A stretch of DNA of 64,000 nt, from assembly GCF_002863225.1 (NCBI RefSeq), contig NZ_PKEK01000026.1, forward strand, positions 1 through 64,000, given 5' to 3'. The position numbers were made by a program, and so were the translations under genes. A model generated the notes under the pieces. That model saw nothing but the letters and a program-made list of their open reading frames with translations. It did no database searches and was not told the DNA's origin. The stretch is from Mycobacterium sp. Lineage in GTDB: Bacteria; Actinomycetota; Actinomycetes; Mycobacteriales; Mycobacteriaceae. Positions 1-10,242 of the stretch are shown here, piece by piece (within the stretch, counting starts at the first letter, position 1; each line of letters begins with the position of its first letter).

Positions 1-365
1 ACTTCCGCAACGGTTCAGCCGGGCTGCTCGACTGGCAGGCGGTGCGGCGTGGCCACCCCGGCCGCGAACTGTCCTACACACTGGTCACGGGTATGGCCAC
101 CGCCGATCGGCGATCCAGCGAACGCGAGCTCCTCGCGGTCTATCGGGCCGCCCTGGCCGCTGCCGACGGCCCGGAGCTGGACGCGGACGAACTCTGGCTG
201 CGCTATCGGCAGGGCGCGCTGTATGCCTACGTGGCGCCACTGATCACCGCGGGCATGGGCGGCATGCAGGACGAAGGCATTGCCCTGGAAGGACTTCGAC
301 GCGGAGTGGCCGCGCTTTCTGACTTGGGCACCGTCGCCGCGTTGAGGCAATCGCTGTCGACGTAG
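1..365 (+). CDS. Phosphotransferase family protein, C-terminal part (5' end outside window)
   Basis: The reading frame is already open at the window edge (first full codon at base 3) and ends with TAG at 363-365. It begins with a LLDWQ segment followed by a basic stretch ending in REL and Y. In aminoglycoside-phosphotransferase/ecdysteroid-kinase-like proteins this DxQ segment carries the metal-binding Asp and is followed by a helical C-terminus like the one here. Only about 120 residues are visible, so the substrate is unknown. The next gene starts 10 bases after the stop, so the two may be co-transcribed. Confidence 0.6.
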   Translation, partial: FRNGSAGLLDWQAVRRGHPGRELSYTLVTGMATADRRSSERELLAVYRAALAAADGPELDADELWLRYRQGALYAYVAPLITAGMGGMQDEGIALEGLRRGVAALSDLGTVAALRQSLST

Positions 366-375
366 ATTTCTCGTC

Positions 376-1122
376 ATGCGGATGACGGTGCTCGGCAGCG
401 GTGGATGGATTCCCACCAGCTCCCGCCAGACCAGCTGCTATCTGATCACCTCTGGAACCGAGGCATTGATCCTGGACGCCGGAACCGGTTTCGGCGCCTT
501 GCACATCAACCCATCCCTACTGAATGGCATCGAGTCGGTGACGGTGGTGCTGAGCCACTTCCATCTCGATCACGTGACCGGTCTGGGATTCGTCAGCGGC
601 CGAGCGCTGGGCGGCCGCGAGCTCACGATCGCCGGCCCGGGTTCGATGGCCTACGGTCGGCCGACCCGCTCGATCGTGGAGGGGCAGCTTCTGGCGTCTC
701 CGTTCCAGACCACGTCGCCGCTGGCGTCGGCTCGCTGGGCGGAGTTGGGTTGGGACACGCTGGGTTTCGCCGGGCATGAAATCGAAACGTGGGAGCAGAC
801 GCGCCATCCGCTGCCATCGGCCGGGTTCCGGGTCGGCGACCGCTTCGCCTACTGCACCGACACCGAGTTCGACCCGGTGACGGTTCGACGTGTGACAGGT
901 GTGGCGACATTGCTGCACGAGGCATGGGAGCCCAGTGCGGCGGAGCGCGGACACACGTCTGGCGAGGAGGCTGGAACGATCGCCGCTCAGGCCGGCGTGG
1001 AGCGCCTGCTGATCACCCATAACCATCCCCTGCCCGGAGTTGCCGAACGCACCGCCGAAGCAGCTCAGGCTCACTTCGACGCCACCCTGCCGGCCGCCGA
1101 CGGAGCCATTCTCGAGCTGTGA
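376..1122 (+). CDS. Metallo-beta-lactamase-fold hydrolase (RNase Z-like)
   Basis: This 248-residue protein carries the metal-binding motif HFHLDH at residues 61-66, following a beta-strand rich N-terminus (MRMTVLGSGG) typical of the RNase Z/phosphodiesterase branch. A later YCTDTEFD segment (about residue 156) supplies the bridging Asp, and ITHNHP near residue 214 the last His. The two-metal hydrolase fold is therefore clear, but the substrate is not; mycobacterial relatives are annotated only as MBL-fold hydrolases. It follows the phosphotransferase closely and probably shares its transcript. It is not obviously linked to sterol metabolism. Confidence 0.85.
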   Translation: MRMTVLGSGGWIPTSSRQTSCYLITSGTEALILDAGTGFGALHINPSLLNGIESVTVVLSHFHLDHVTGLGFVSGRALGGRELTIAGPGSMAYGRPTRSIVEGQLLASPFQTTSPLASARWAELGWDTLGFAGHEIETWEQTRHPLPSAGFRVGDRFAYCTDTEFDPVTVRRVTGVATLLHEAWEPSAAERGHTSGEEAGTIAAQAGVERLLITHNHPLPGVAERTAEAAQAHFDATLPAADGAILEL

Positions 1123-1339
1123 ACGGCACGATTCGGCCACAATTGGTACGGTCGCACAACACTGCAATTCATCGGCATCGTTGCTGTTCAGCGGCTTTTC
1201 GGAGCTGCTGAGACTGCTGTGCGGTTAGCTGGGTCACAGGACGGTCCTTAGAAAGCTGCCGCATACTAGACCCAAGTACCAATCAGCGCCTGAGCACAAT
1301 CAGCCGGTCTGGCGCCGACCTCATGAAACAGCCGAGATT

Positions 1340-2893
1340 GTGGTGAACGCACTGCAGCGATCCGACCCCAAGCATCGCCACCGCGCGACGACGCCGAAGA
1401 CCCGTCGCCGCACGCTGCTGCATGCGGTTGGCTCGGTGGTGGCCGCAGGGGCCCTGCTGGCCACCGGGTCTGGCTACTGGATGGCGCACGGCGTGCTGAG
1501 CGGGATCACCGTCTCTCAGGCGCTGAGCCCCGAGGATCCGAAATCCACCGGCAACGGGATGAACATCCTGCTGATCGGGCTCGACTCCCGCAAGGATCAG
1601 AACGGCGACGATCTGCCCTGGAGCGTGCTGAAGCATCTGCACGCCGGCGATTCCGATGACGGCGGCTACAACACCAACACGTTGATCCTGGCTCACATCG
1701 GACCCGACGACAAAGTGTCGGCCTTCTCGATCCCCCGCGACGACTGGGTCGCGTGGAACGGAGTACCGGGCTACAACCACATCAAGATCAAAGAGGCCTA
1801 CGGGCTGACCAAGCAGTACGTCGAGCAGAAAATGATCGACAAGGGTGTCAGCGACCAGAAGCAGCTGGAGACCAAAGGGCGCGAGGCCGCCCGCGCAGCG
1901 ACGCTCAAGGCGGTGCGAAAGTTGACCGGGGTGCCGATCGACTATTTCGCCGAGGTCAATCTGGCCGGCTTCTACGACCTGGCCAGCAGCCTCGGCGGAG
2001 TGGACGTCTGCCTCAAACACGCTGTGTACGACGAGTACTCGGGCGCCGACTTCCCGGCCGGGCCGCAGACATTGGATGCCGGGCAGGCGCTGGCGTTCGT
2101 TCGGCAGCGCCACGGCCTGGAGAACGGCGACCTGGACCGGACGCACCGCCAGCAGGCCTTCCTCTCCTCGGTCATGCACCAACTCCAGGACACCGGCACC
2201 TTCACCAACCTCGGCAAGTTGAAGGGCTTGATGGCGGTGGCACGCAAAGACGTTGTGCTCTCGGCCGGCTGGGACGAGGACATGTTCCGCAGGATGGGCG
2301 CGCTTGCCGGCGGATCAGTCGAGTACCGAACGTTGCCCGTTGTGCGATACGACAACATCAACGGCCAAGACGTCAACATCGTCGACCCGGCGGCGATCAA
2401 AGCCGAAGTGGCAGCGGCCTTCGGGACATCATCGACCGCGTCGACGACCGACGTCGGCACGCCTGATTTGTCAACCGTGGTCGACGTGGTGAACGCCAGC
2501 AGCGTCGGCGGCCTGGCCAGCAAGTTGGCCCGCACACTCAAGCGCGACGGCTACAACACCGGCTCGGTACGCGACCGGGTGCGCGGTGAACCCACTACGA
2601 CCGCAATCGAATACGCGCCGGGCGCCGACAAGGACGCACGCGAATTGGCAAGCATGCTGGGCATCGACGCACCCGACAAGCCAAATCGCGCACTGGAGTT
2701 CGGGCACGTCCAGGTGGTCGTCGACGACAGTTTCTCGCTTCCCAGCCAGGACGAGTCCACGACCGAAACCACTACGCCGGCATCGATTTACGGCAATTAC
2801 GGGTGGAAATCCGCAACCACCACGAGCACGACCGAACCGGCACCCGATCGAGGTGTGCCGATCGGTGGTGGCGGAGTCCCCTGCGTCAACTGA
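1340..2893 (+). CDS. cpsA: LytR-CpsA-Psr (LCP) family cell-wall glycopolymer ligase CpsA
   Basis: A 517-residue protein with one N-terminal membrane segment (about residues 30-50), an extracytoplasmic LCP domain and a C-terminal LytR_C domain (about 375-460). LCP hallmarks visible are the DSRKDQ, SIPRDD and VRQRHGLENGDLDR segments, which carry the Asp and Arg residues that bind pyrophosphate lipids. LCP enzymes attach arabinogalactan-type polymers to peptidoglycan outside the membrane. Length, domain order and position upstream of otsA and mce4 match M. tuberculosis Rv3484. GTG at 1340 is followed by a second GTG codon, so either may initiate. The tail is low-complexity (Thr/Pro/Gly). The stop overlaps that of the convergent hydrolase gene by 8 bases. 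Confidence 0.9.
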   Translation: MVNALQRSDPKHRHRATTPKTRRRTLLHAVGSVVAAGALLATGSGYWMAHGVLSGITVSQALSPEDPKSTGNGMNILLIGLDSRKDQNGDDLPWSVLKHLHAGDSDDGGYNTNTLILAHIGPDDKVSAFSIPRDDWVAWNGVPGYNHIKIKEAYGLTKQYVEQKMIDKGVSDQKQLETKGREAARAATLKAVRKLTGVPIDYFAEVNLAGFYDLASSLGGVDVCLKHAVYDEYSGADFPAGPQTLDAGQALAFVRQRHGLENGDLDRTHRQQAFLSSVMHQLQDTGTFTNLGKLKGLMAVARKDVVLSAGWDEDMFRRMGALAGGSVEYRTLPVVRYDNINGQDVNIVDPAAIKAEVAAAFGTSSTASTTDVGTPDLSTVVDVVNASSVGGLASKLARTLKRDGYNTGSVRDRVRGEPTTTAIEYAPGADKDARELASMLGIDAPDKPNRALEFGHVQVVVDDSFSLPSQDESTTETTTPASIYGNYGWKSATTTSTTEPAPDRGVPIGGGGVPCVN

Positions 2894-3752
2894 CCTCTCG
2901 GAGCAAGAAGGCCAGCACTACGCTCTCGAACGCCTCTTTCGCCTCGATCATCGCCCAGTGGCCGCAGTTGGGGAACACATGCAACTCGGCGTTCGGGATG
3001 GTCCGCATCGGGAGCAACGCCATGTCCAGCGGGCTGACCCTGTCGTCGCGTCCCCAGGTGATCAGCGTCGGCGCCAGAACCCGGTGCATGACGGCCCACG
3101 GTTGCGGACCCTTGGACGACTCCAGAGCCTTCATCATCTGGGTGAAGGCTTCCTTGCCGTACATCCGCCGCGCGCCGGCCAACGTCGCCGGATCGGTTGC
3201 ATGACTCCACCGCTCCTCGATGAGTTCGTCGGTCACGATCGCCGGGTCATAGACCATCGACTGTAACCACCGAATCAGCCCCTCGCGGGTGGGATCGTCG
3301 GTGAACTCCTGCAGTAACCGGATGCCTTCTGCGGGACCAGGAGTCAGGATGTTGCGGCCGATACCGCCGATGGTCACCAGCCGTCGCACCCGCTCCGGGT
3401 GGGCGATCGCATAGTTGATCCCGACCCCGCCGCCCATCGAGTTACCCACGATGTCAACGGTTTTCAAATCGAGCGCGTCACCGAATCGCACCACCGCATC
3501 CAGCGCTGTGATCATCGGATGGCCGCCGAAGTCATCGCTGACTCCGAAACCGGGGAATTCCAGAATCAGGCAGCGGAAGGACTCGGCGAAGGTGCCGAGC
3601 ACGCCGCGGAAGTTCCGCCAGCCCGTCACACCCGGGCCAGATCCGTGCAGCAGCAACAGCGGACGACCGTCGGCCGGGCCGGCTTCGTGGTAGCGGAGGA
3701 CGCCGGCGTCGGTGCCGACTTCGCGTAAGGAGCCTTCGTAGGTAAGACTCAC
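2886..3752 (-). CDS. Alpha/beta hydrolase, meta-cleavage-product hydrolase (HsaD/BphD-like)
   Basis: A 288-residue protein with the order typical of carbon-carbon hydrolases: oxyanion segment LLLHGSGPG (about 34-41), nucleophile elbow GNSMGG with Ser105, acid in WGRDDR (Asp236/237) and His265 in NCGHWAMIE. These enzymes hydrolyse the ring-fission product of extradiol dioxygenases. GTG at 3752 overlaps the upstream SDR stop as GTGA, which fixes the start. It is the last gene of a minus-strand operon and fits biochemically with the extradiol dioxygenase at 6971. The true HsaD should lie beyond the window near kstR, so this is read as a paralogue with a related but unknown substrate. Confidence 0.8.
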   Translation of the reverse strand: MSLTYEGSLREVGTDAGVLRYHEAGPADGRPLLLLHGSGPGVTGWRNFRGVLGTFAESFRCLILEFPGFGVSDDFGGHPMITALDAVVRFGDALDLKTVDIVGNSMGGGVGINYAIAHPERVRRLVTIGGIGRNILTPGPAEGIRLLQEFTDDPTREGLIRWLQSMVYDPAIVTDELIEERWSHATDPATLAGARRMYGKEAFTQMMKALESSKGPQPWAVMHRVLAPTLITWGRDDRVSPLDMALLPMRTIPNAELHVFPNCGHWAMIEAKEAFESVVLAFLLREVS

Positions 3753-4540
3753 GCGTGGGTGCCGCCGTCGATGCGAATTTCGGTGCCGGTGATGAACGCG
3801 CCGTCGTCGGAGACCAGCATCGCAATCACGCCAGCCACCGCCGACGGGGCGGCCATGCCGGTACCGCTGGACTCCTCGGTCGTCGGCAGGATCGGCATCA
3901 ACCTGGTGAACAGGCCCCAATCCGCGTCTTGCGGAATGTATCCGCCGGTGGCATCGGTGATTCCGGACTTGATACTTCCGGGCGCCACACACACGGCGCG
4001 CAGTCCCTTACTCGCGTACTCCAGCGCCAGCGCATGGGTGAACGACTGGACGCCGCCTTTGCTCGCCGCGTAGGCCGCCATGTAGGGGTGCGCGAATGAC
4101 GCTGACGTGGAACTGAAGTTGACGATCGCGCTGCGCGGATTCTGCAGAAGGTTCGGGATGGCCTCGCGAACCACCAGAAACGTCCCGGTCAAATTGATCC
4201 CGATGATTTGGTTCCACTGCTCCAGCGCCATCTGTTCGGTGTGCACGGCACGCAGGATCCCGGCGGCGTTCACCACCGAGTCCAGACCACCCAGCGTGTC
4301 GACCGCCGAGCGCACACCTTCGACCACCGAAGCCTCTTCGCCGATGTTCATCTCCAGCGTGGTCAGCCGCTCACCCGTACCGGCCTCCGCGGCGCGGGCG
4401 CGGGTTTTCTCCAGCCCGTCGGGGGCAACGTCGGCGCCGACGACCGCAGCACCTTCGTCCAGCAGGCGCAGCGCGGTCGCTTGACCAATTCCCGAGGCCG
4501 CGCCGGTCACCAGAATCCGGTTACCTGCTAAACGATTCAT
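3749..4540 (-). CDS. Short-chain dehydrogenase/reductase (SDR)
   Basis: A classical SDR of 263 residues. The NAD(P)-binding motif TGAASGIG lies at residues 12-19, NAAG at 91-94, the catalytic Ser at about 143-144, and YAASK (Tyr157, Lys161) completes the active site. The end, GTEIRIDGG, is typical of the family. ATG at 4540 has a good AGGAG about 8 bases upstream. It overlaps the hydrolase gene by 4 bases and follows the next SDR by about 20 bases, so it belongs to a minus-strand operon. Its substrate is unknown; by context an alcohol or ketone of the aromatic module is likely (inference). Confidence 0.85.
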   Translation of the reverse strand: MNRLAGNRILVTGAASGIGQATALRLLDEGAAVVGADVAPDGLEKTRARAAEAGTGERLTTLEMNIGEEASVVEGVRSAVDTLGGLDSVVNAAGILRAVHTEQMALEQWNQIIGINLTGTFLVVREAIPNLLQNPRSAIVNFSSTSASFAHPYMAAYAASKGGVQSFTHALALEYASKGLRAVCVAPGSIKSGITDATGGYIPQDADWGLFTRLMPILPTTEESSGTGMAAPSAVAGVIAMLVSDDGAFITGTEIRIDGGTHA

Positions 4541-4560
4541 CTACGCGCTCCTGTTCAAGG

Positions 4561-5620
<1,060 letters not shown>

Positions 5621-5774
5621 TGTAGGTAAGGCGCCGGCCAGGCCACCGCGGTTTCCCGGTCATTGGACACCACACCCGACAGCAGAGGATTCCGCCCGCT
5701 CATCGGGATTGGCCGCGAACAGGCCGTGCTCTGCGGTAGACCATCACTAGGCCTACACAACGAAGGACGCCGAC

Positions 5775-6959
5775 ATGAGCGAACGTGTACTCGACCGAGT
5801 GATGGACCTGGCCGACCAGATGCGCGAACAGGCTGACAGCGCCGAACAATTAGGGCGGCTCACCGACGACACCGTCAAGATGATGAAGTCCGCCGGTCTG
5901 ATCCGATTGCTCCAGACCAAGCAGTACCAGGGCTTCGAGGTTCACCCGCGCGAATTCGCCGAGACGACCATGGCGACCGCGGCCCTCGATCCGGCCGCCG
6001 GTTGGATCGTCGGCGTCGTGGGTGTGCATCCCTATCAATTGGCCTACGCCGACCCGAAGGTCTCCGCCGAGATCTGGGCTGACGACGTCGACACCTGGAT
6101 GGCCTCGCCCTATGCACCCCAGGGTGTTGCCCGGCCCGTCGACGGCGGCTGCATCTTCAACGGCCGCTGGCAGTTCAGCTCCGGCACCGACCACTGCGAC
6201 TGGATCATTCTGGGCGCGATGCTCGGTGACGAGAAGGGCATCCCGCTGATGCCGCCCCAGATGGTGCACATGATTCTGCCGCGCAAAGACTACGAGATCA
6301 TCGACGGCTCCTGGGATGTGGTCGGGCTGCGCGGAACCGGATCCAAGGACGTCGCTGTCAAAGACGCGTTCGTACCCAGCTACCGAACGATGGATGCCGC
6401 CAAGGTGATGGACGGCACCGCGCAGCGCGAAGCCGGCATGACCGAGCCGCTCTATCTGATGCCGTGGTCGACGATGTTCCCGCTCGGGATTTCCGCGGCG
6501 ACCATCGGCATCGCCGAAGGCGCGCTGGCTGCTCACCTGGACTACCAGCGAGCTCGGGTCGGGGCCACCGGCACCGCGATCAAGGACGACCCCTACGTGA
6601 TGTACGCGGTCGGTGAGGCGGCGGCCGACATCAACGCGGCACGGCAGGAGCTACTCACTAACGCCGACCGGATCTACGACATGGTGGCCGCGGGCAAAGA
6701 GGTGTCCTTCGCAGACCGTGCGGCCGGCCGGCGCACCCAGGTCCGCGCCGTGTGGCGCGCGGTGTCCGCCGTCGACGAGATATTCGCGCGGTCCGGTGGC
6801 AACGCGGCGCGGATGGACAAGCCGCTGCAGCGGTACTGGCGTGACGTACATGTCGGCCAAATGCACGCCATCCATGTCCCGGGCACCACCTATCACGCAG
6901 CCGCGCTCAGTTCGGTCGGTGTCGAGCCACCCGAGGGCCCGCTGCGGGCGCTGATCTAG
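5775..6959 (+). CDS. HsaA-like flavin-dependent aromatic monooxygenase (acyl-CoA dehydrogenase fold)
   Basis: A 394-residue protein, the length known for HsaA (3-HSA hydroxylase oxygenase). Shared features are the N-terminal helix ending LPDDTVK-like (LTDDTVKMMK), SSYAP-like (SPYAP), the segment WQFSSGTDHCDW, RGTGSKDVAVKDAFVP, and a C-terminal RYWRDVHVGQMH. These are class D flavin monooxygenases that use reduced flavin from a separate reductase to hydroxylate a phenol next to its OH group. No HsaB-type reductase is nearby. ATG at 5775 has GAAGGA upstream. The extradiol dioxygenase gene follows 11 bases after the stop. Similarity to HsaA is partial, so the substrate may not be the steroid-derived phenol. 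Confidence 0.8.
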   Translation: MSERVLDRVMDLADQMREQADSAEQLGRLTDDTVKMMKSAGLIRLLQTKQYQGFEVHPREFAETTMATAALDPAAGWIVGVVGVHPYQLAYADPKVSAEIWADDVDTWMASPYAPQGVARPVDGGCIFNGRWQFSSGTDHCDWIILGAMLGDEKGIPLMPPQMVHMILPRKDYEIIDGSWDVVGLRGTGSKDVAVKDAFVPSYRTMDAAKVMDGTAQREAGMTEPLYLMPWSTMFPLGISAATIGIAEGALAAHLDYQRARVGATGTAIKDDPYVMYAVGEAAADINAARQELLTNADRIYDMVAAGKEVSFADRAAGRRTQVRAVWRAVSAVDEIFARSGGNAARMDKPLQRYWRDVHVGQMHAIHVPGTTYHAAALSSVGVEPPEGPLRALI

Positions 6960-6970
6960 GGAGACCGACC

Positions 6971-7879
6971 GTGAGCGATCTGCAAAGCCTCGGCTACATA
7001 ACCATTTCCAGCAACGACATCGACCGGTGGCGTCAGTTCGCCTTCGGCGTCCTCGGCTTCGCCGAAGGCAAAGGACCTGACCCTTCGGCGCTGTATCTGC
7101 GAATGGATGAGCGGGCCGCACGGATGATCGTGGTGCCGGGCGACGCCGACCGGGTGCTGACTGTCGGCTGGGAGGTACGCGATCACCGCGCGCTGCAGCG
7201 GGTCGTCGCGGCTCTGGACGGCGCCGGGGTGCCCTTGAAGAAACTGTCAACCGATGAGGCCGAAGCCCGTCGGGTCGAAGAAGTGATCACGTTCGACGAC
7301 CCGGCCGGCACGACACTGGAGGTGTTTCACGGTGCTGTGCTCGATCACAGCCCGGTTGTCACACCGTTCGGCGCATCGTTCGTGACCGGCAGTCAGGGCT
7401 TGGGTCACGTCGTGCTGCCCGCGACCGATCCCAACGCACTCTTCGAGTTCTACACCGACGTACTGGGTTTCCGTTCCCGTGGCGCATTCCGTGTTCCACT
7501 GCCCAAGGAATTCGGCCCCGTGCGGGTGCGCTTCCTCGGCATCAACGAACGTCATCACAGCCTCGCGATTGTGCCGGCCGCACATCAACGCGATCCCCGT
7601 CTGGTCCACATCATGGTCGAGGTGGACTCCTTAGACGCGGTTGGTCAGGCCTTGGATCGCGTCAATGCCGAAGGCTTCCAGCTGTCGTCCACACTCGGGC
7701 GCCACACCAACGACAAGATGGTGTCGTTTTATGTCCGCGCGCCCGGCGACTGGGACATCGAGTTCGGCACCGACGGTCTGCGAGTCGACGAAACCTCCTA
7801 CACCGCAGAGGAAATCACCGCCGACAGCTATTGGGGCCATCAGTGGGTCGGCGAGATGCCGGCGGCCATGCGGCTGTGA
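6971..7879 (+). CDS. Extradiol ring-cleavage dioxygenase (type I, HsaC/BphC-like)
   Basis: A 302-residue two-domain vicinal-oxygen-chelate dioxygenase. The iron ligands fall where BphC-type enzymes have them: His146 (GLGHVVLP), His213 (LVHIMVEV) and Glu264 (WDIEFG). The second-shell residues His195/196, His245 and a Tyr at about 254 are also present, so the active site looks intact. The reaction is meta-cleavage of a catechol, presumably the product of the upstream hydroxylase. GTG at 6971 has AGGGAG 7 bases upstream. Full-length and apparently functional. It is named as a paralogue because the canonical hsaC locus lies outside this window. Confidence 0.88.
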   Translation: MSDLQSLGYITISSNDIDRWRQFAFGVLGFAEGKGPDPSALYLRMDERAARMIVVPGDADRVLTVGWEVRDHRALQRVVAALDGAGVPLKKLSTDEAEARRVEEVITFDDPAGTTLEVFHGAVLDHSPVVTPFGASFVTGSQGLGHVVLPATDPNALFEFYTDVLGFRSRGAFRVPLPKEFGPVRVRFLGINERHHSLAIVPAAHQRDPRLVHIMVEVDSLDAVGQALDRVNAEGFQLSSTLGRHTNDKMVSFYVRAPGDWDIEFGTDGLRVDETSYTAEEITADSYWGHQWVGEMPAAMRL

Positions 7880-7979
7880 ATGTCGCATACGGCCCACGGC
7901 GGGTCGCCCCGACGCTGCAGCAGATGCGACCGCTGCTCCCTCATCGTCCTGCACTGACACGACCGGCCTTGCAATACGC

Positions 7980-8906
7980 ATGATCCTCGACCCGCAACTC
8001 GCCCCCCTGATCGAGGCGCTGGACGCCGGGTTCCCGCCGGTTCACACCATGACCGGCGCCCAGGCACGGGCGACCATCAGGTCACGGTTCGTGCCACCCC
8101 GCGAACCCGAGCCGGTGGCCGACATCCGAGACGCGACCGTCCCGGGGCCAGGCGGCGACATTTCAGTACGGGTCTACCGGCCCGCACGCGGCGGCCACCT
8201 GCCGATCCTCGTGTACGCCCACGGCGGCGGCTTCGTTTTCTGCGACCTGGACAGCCACGACGGCCTCTGCCGCGACATCGCCAATCGTATTCCGGCATTG
8301 GTGGTTTCAGTGGACTACCGGCTGGCTCCGGAACATCAGTGGCCTGCAGCAGCCGAGGACGTGTACGCCGTGACGCAGTGGGCGGCGGATCAGGCGGAGA
8401 ACCTCGGGGGTGACGCGCGGCGCATTGCGGTGGGCGGTGACAGCGCAGGAGGGAATCTGGCCGCCGTCACCGCATTGATGGCGCGCGACCGCGCAACTCG
8501 TCCGCCCACGGCACAGATGCTGCTGTACCCGGTGATCGCTGCCGACTTCGACACCGAGTCGTATCGGTTGTTCGGCAAGGGTTTCTACAATCCCGAGCCG
8601 GCAATGCGCTGGTACTGGGATCAGTACGTACCCGACGCCGCCGACCGGGAGCACCCCTACGCGTCGCCGCTCCGTGCGGATCTGACGGGTCTACCTCCCG
8701 CAGTCGTTGTCATCGCCGGCCACGACCCGTTGCGTGACGAAGGCATCGCTTTCGCCGACGCTCTCGACGCCGCGGGGGTGACCACCGCACGATGCGTCTT
8801 CGACGGCGGCATTCACGGATTCATGACAATGCCCACGCTCGGCATCGCACAGCAGGCCCGACAGCAGGTCTGCGCGGAATTGTCCCGGCTGCTGCGTGAG
8901 CCGTGA
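7980..8906 (+). CDS. Alpha/beta hydrolase fold-3 esterase (hormone-sensitive lipase family)
   Basis: From ATG at 7980 this is a 308-residue protein with the HSL-family oxyanion motif HGGGF (81-85), nucleophile elbow GDSAGG with Ser155, an acid in GHDPLRDEG and the catalytic His in GGIHGFM. The frame stays open upstream, but that part overlaps the dioxygenase gene and has no homology-like character. It follows the dioxygenase by about 100 bases in the same direction. In pathways that include a Baeyer-Villiger enzyme, an esterase normally hydrolyses the ester it makes. That pairing could explain the gene here, but it is inference. Other Lip-family functions are equally possible. Confidence 0.8.
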   Translation: MILDPQLAPLIEALDAGFPPVHTMTGAQARATIRSRFVPPREPEPVADIRDATVPGPGGDISVRVYRPARGGHLPILVYAHGGGFVFCDLDSHDGLCRDIANRIPALVVSVDYRLAPEHQWPAAAEDVYAVTQWAADQAENLGGDARRIAVGGDSAGGNLAAVTALMARDRATRPPTAQMLLYPVIAADFDTESYRLFGKGFYNPEPAMRWYWDQYVPDAADREHPYASPLRADLTGLPPAVVVIAGHDPLRDEGIAFADALDAAGVTTARCVFDGGIHGFMTMPTLGIAQQARQQVCAELSRLLREP

Positions 8907-8907
8907 C

Positions 8908-8947
8908 GGCCCCTCGGGACCGAACGCCCTACGTACGGGCGGGGGCC
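8908..8947. terminator. Inverted repeat between converging genes, possible bidirectional terminator
   Basis: An outer GGCCCC/GGGGCC pair (8908-8913 and 8942-8947) encloses an inner CGCCC/GGGCG stem (8925-8929 and 8937-8941). It lies where the esterase and the amidohydrolase remnant converge and overlaps the remnant's stop codon. There is no U-tract, as is usual in mycobacteria. Confidence 0.4.
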
Positions 8948-9380
8948 AGACGCTCGAGAGCCAGCCCGCCTTCGAACGGCCGGTAGGCGAAGGCAGCGGG
9001 TGCGAGATATCCGGTGTCCTCGAGCGGTGTGTGCACCTCGGCGACGGTGGGACCGATCTCGTTGGCGACGGGTGCCAGCGCTTCGAGATCGAAGCGGTAC
9101 AACTGACCTGCGTTACCTCCCAGGATCTTTCGGCACTCATCCTCGGACCGGTCGTGCAGTGCCCAGCGAATGGTCAGCTTGGAGTGCGGCGTGAAACCTT
9201 CCTCATGGGGATAGTCACGGCCCCACATGATGTGGTCGGCCCCCAGGAAATCGATCATCCCGGATTCATAAGGCGTCAGTTCGCTGGCCAAATAGCAATT
9301 GCGCCTTGCGTATTCGGTAGGCGTCAGTCTCAGCGCGTCCGCCGTGACCGCAAGATACTCATCTCGGCCAGCGGACACTT
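8929..9380 (-). pseudogene. Amidohydrolase (TIM-barrel metal-dependent hydrolase), C-terminal remnant
   Basis: About 150 codons encode only the last third of an amidohydrolase_2 protein: an RRNCYLASEL strand, the metal-binding Asp in MWGRDYPHEEG, the KILGGNAGQLYRFD helix and a short tail. The N-terminal barrel strands with the HxH metal ligands are absent. The frame stays open further upstream only because it runs antiphase through the SDR gene. A GTG directly after the SDR stop could start a fragment, but such a protein would lack an active site. It looks like a 5'-truncated relic that was once the second gene of the KstR-boxed SDR operon. Confidence 0.7.
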
Positions 9381-9383
9381 CCG

Positions 9384-10211
9384 TCAGACAACTCCCCGCA
9401 GGCCGTCGGCGCCGAACGCCGGCTCGAGCATCGCGGTGAAGTCCGGACCACGGCGCAACAGATGCCCGCCGTCGACGTTGATCACCTGACCGGTGACCCA
9501 GCCCGCGGCGTCGCTGAGGAGGAACATCGCCATGTTGGCGATGTCTTCGGCCTCCCCGACCCGGGGCAGCGGCGTACACGCCGCGTAGTCCTCGGACAGT
9601 TCGGGCGAGTCGGTGATCGGGGCGACCATGTCGGTGCGGATCAGGCCCGGGCGGATGCTGTTGACCCGCACCCAGGATGGGCCGAGTTCGTCGGCGGCCA
9701 GCTGCATCAGATGGTCGAGCCCGGCCTTGGTGACGCCGTAGGCGCCGAACCATCGGTGGGTGTTGCTGGACGCGATCGACGAGATGCCGACGAAGGATCC
9801 GCCACCGCTGCGTACCATTTCGCGGGCGCAATGCTTGAGAACGTACATGCTGCCGTTGATATTCAGGTCCACGGTGCGCCGCCAGGCGTCGGAGTCCATC
9901 TGGGTGAGCGGACCGATGGTCAGCGATCCGCCGGCACAGTGCACGGCGCCGTGCAACCGGCCGTGCCATGCCGTGGCGGCTTCGACCGCGCGGGCGACTT
10001 CGTCTTCATTGGTGACGTCGGCGGGTTCGTAGCGAATCTCGCCGCGCTGGCCCGCGCCGATCTCCTCGACGGCCGCTGCCAGGCGGTCGGCATTGCGGCC
10101 GATGATCATGACCGATGCCCCGGATGCGACCAGGCCGGCGGCGACCCCTTTACCGATGCCGCTGCCACCGCCGGTCACCAGGTAGGTGCGGTCCTCAAAC
10201 GAAAGCTGCAT
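9384..10211 (-). CDS. Short-chain dehydrogenase/reductase under a KstR box
   Basis: A 275-residue SDR with TGGGSGIG (13-20), a CAGG turn, an ISSIAS serine and YGVTK as catalytic Tyr/Lys, then INVDGGH. It has a C-terminal extension of about 25 residues after the DGG motif, which many acyl-CoA- or steroid-acting SDRs also have. ATG at 10211 is 32 bases from a perfect KstR-type operator (10243-10256), so it probably belongs to the sterol regulon. The substrate is unknown; a hydroxyacyl-CoA or hydroxysteroid is likely by context. Confidence 0.85.
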   Translation of the reverse strand: MQLSFEDRTYLVTGGGSGIGKGVAAGLVASGASVMIIGRNADRLAAAVEEIGAGQRGEIRYEPADVTNEDEVARAVEAATAWHGRLHGAVHCAGGSLTIGPLTQMDSDAWRRTVDLNINGSMYVLKHCAREMVRSGGGSFVGISSIASSNTHRWFGAYGVTKAGLDHLMQLAADELGPSWVRVNSIRPGLIRTDMVAPITDSPELSEDYAACTPLPRVGEAEDIANMAMFLLSDAAGWVTGQVINVDGGHLLRRGPDFTAMLEPAFGADGLRGVV

Positions 10212-10242
10212 GCCGACCCCTTGGTGCCTTCAGTGGCGAAAC

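Noticed and set aside
5775..7879. Assignment of these genes as the canonical hsaA and hsaC
   Set aside because: Sequence similarity to HsaA is only partial, the neighbours are wrong, and the canonical set lies past Rv3547 in syntenic genomes, outside this window.
9384..9969. In-frame upstream part of the amidohydrolase remnant
   Set aside because: It is an out-of-frame reading of the SDR gene and has no amidohydrolase character, so the remnant is taken to begin near 9380.
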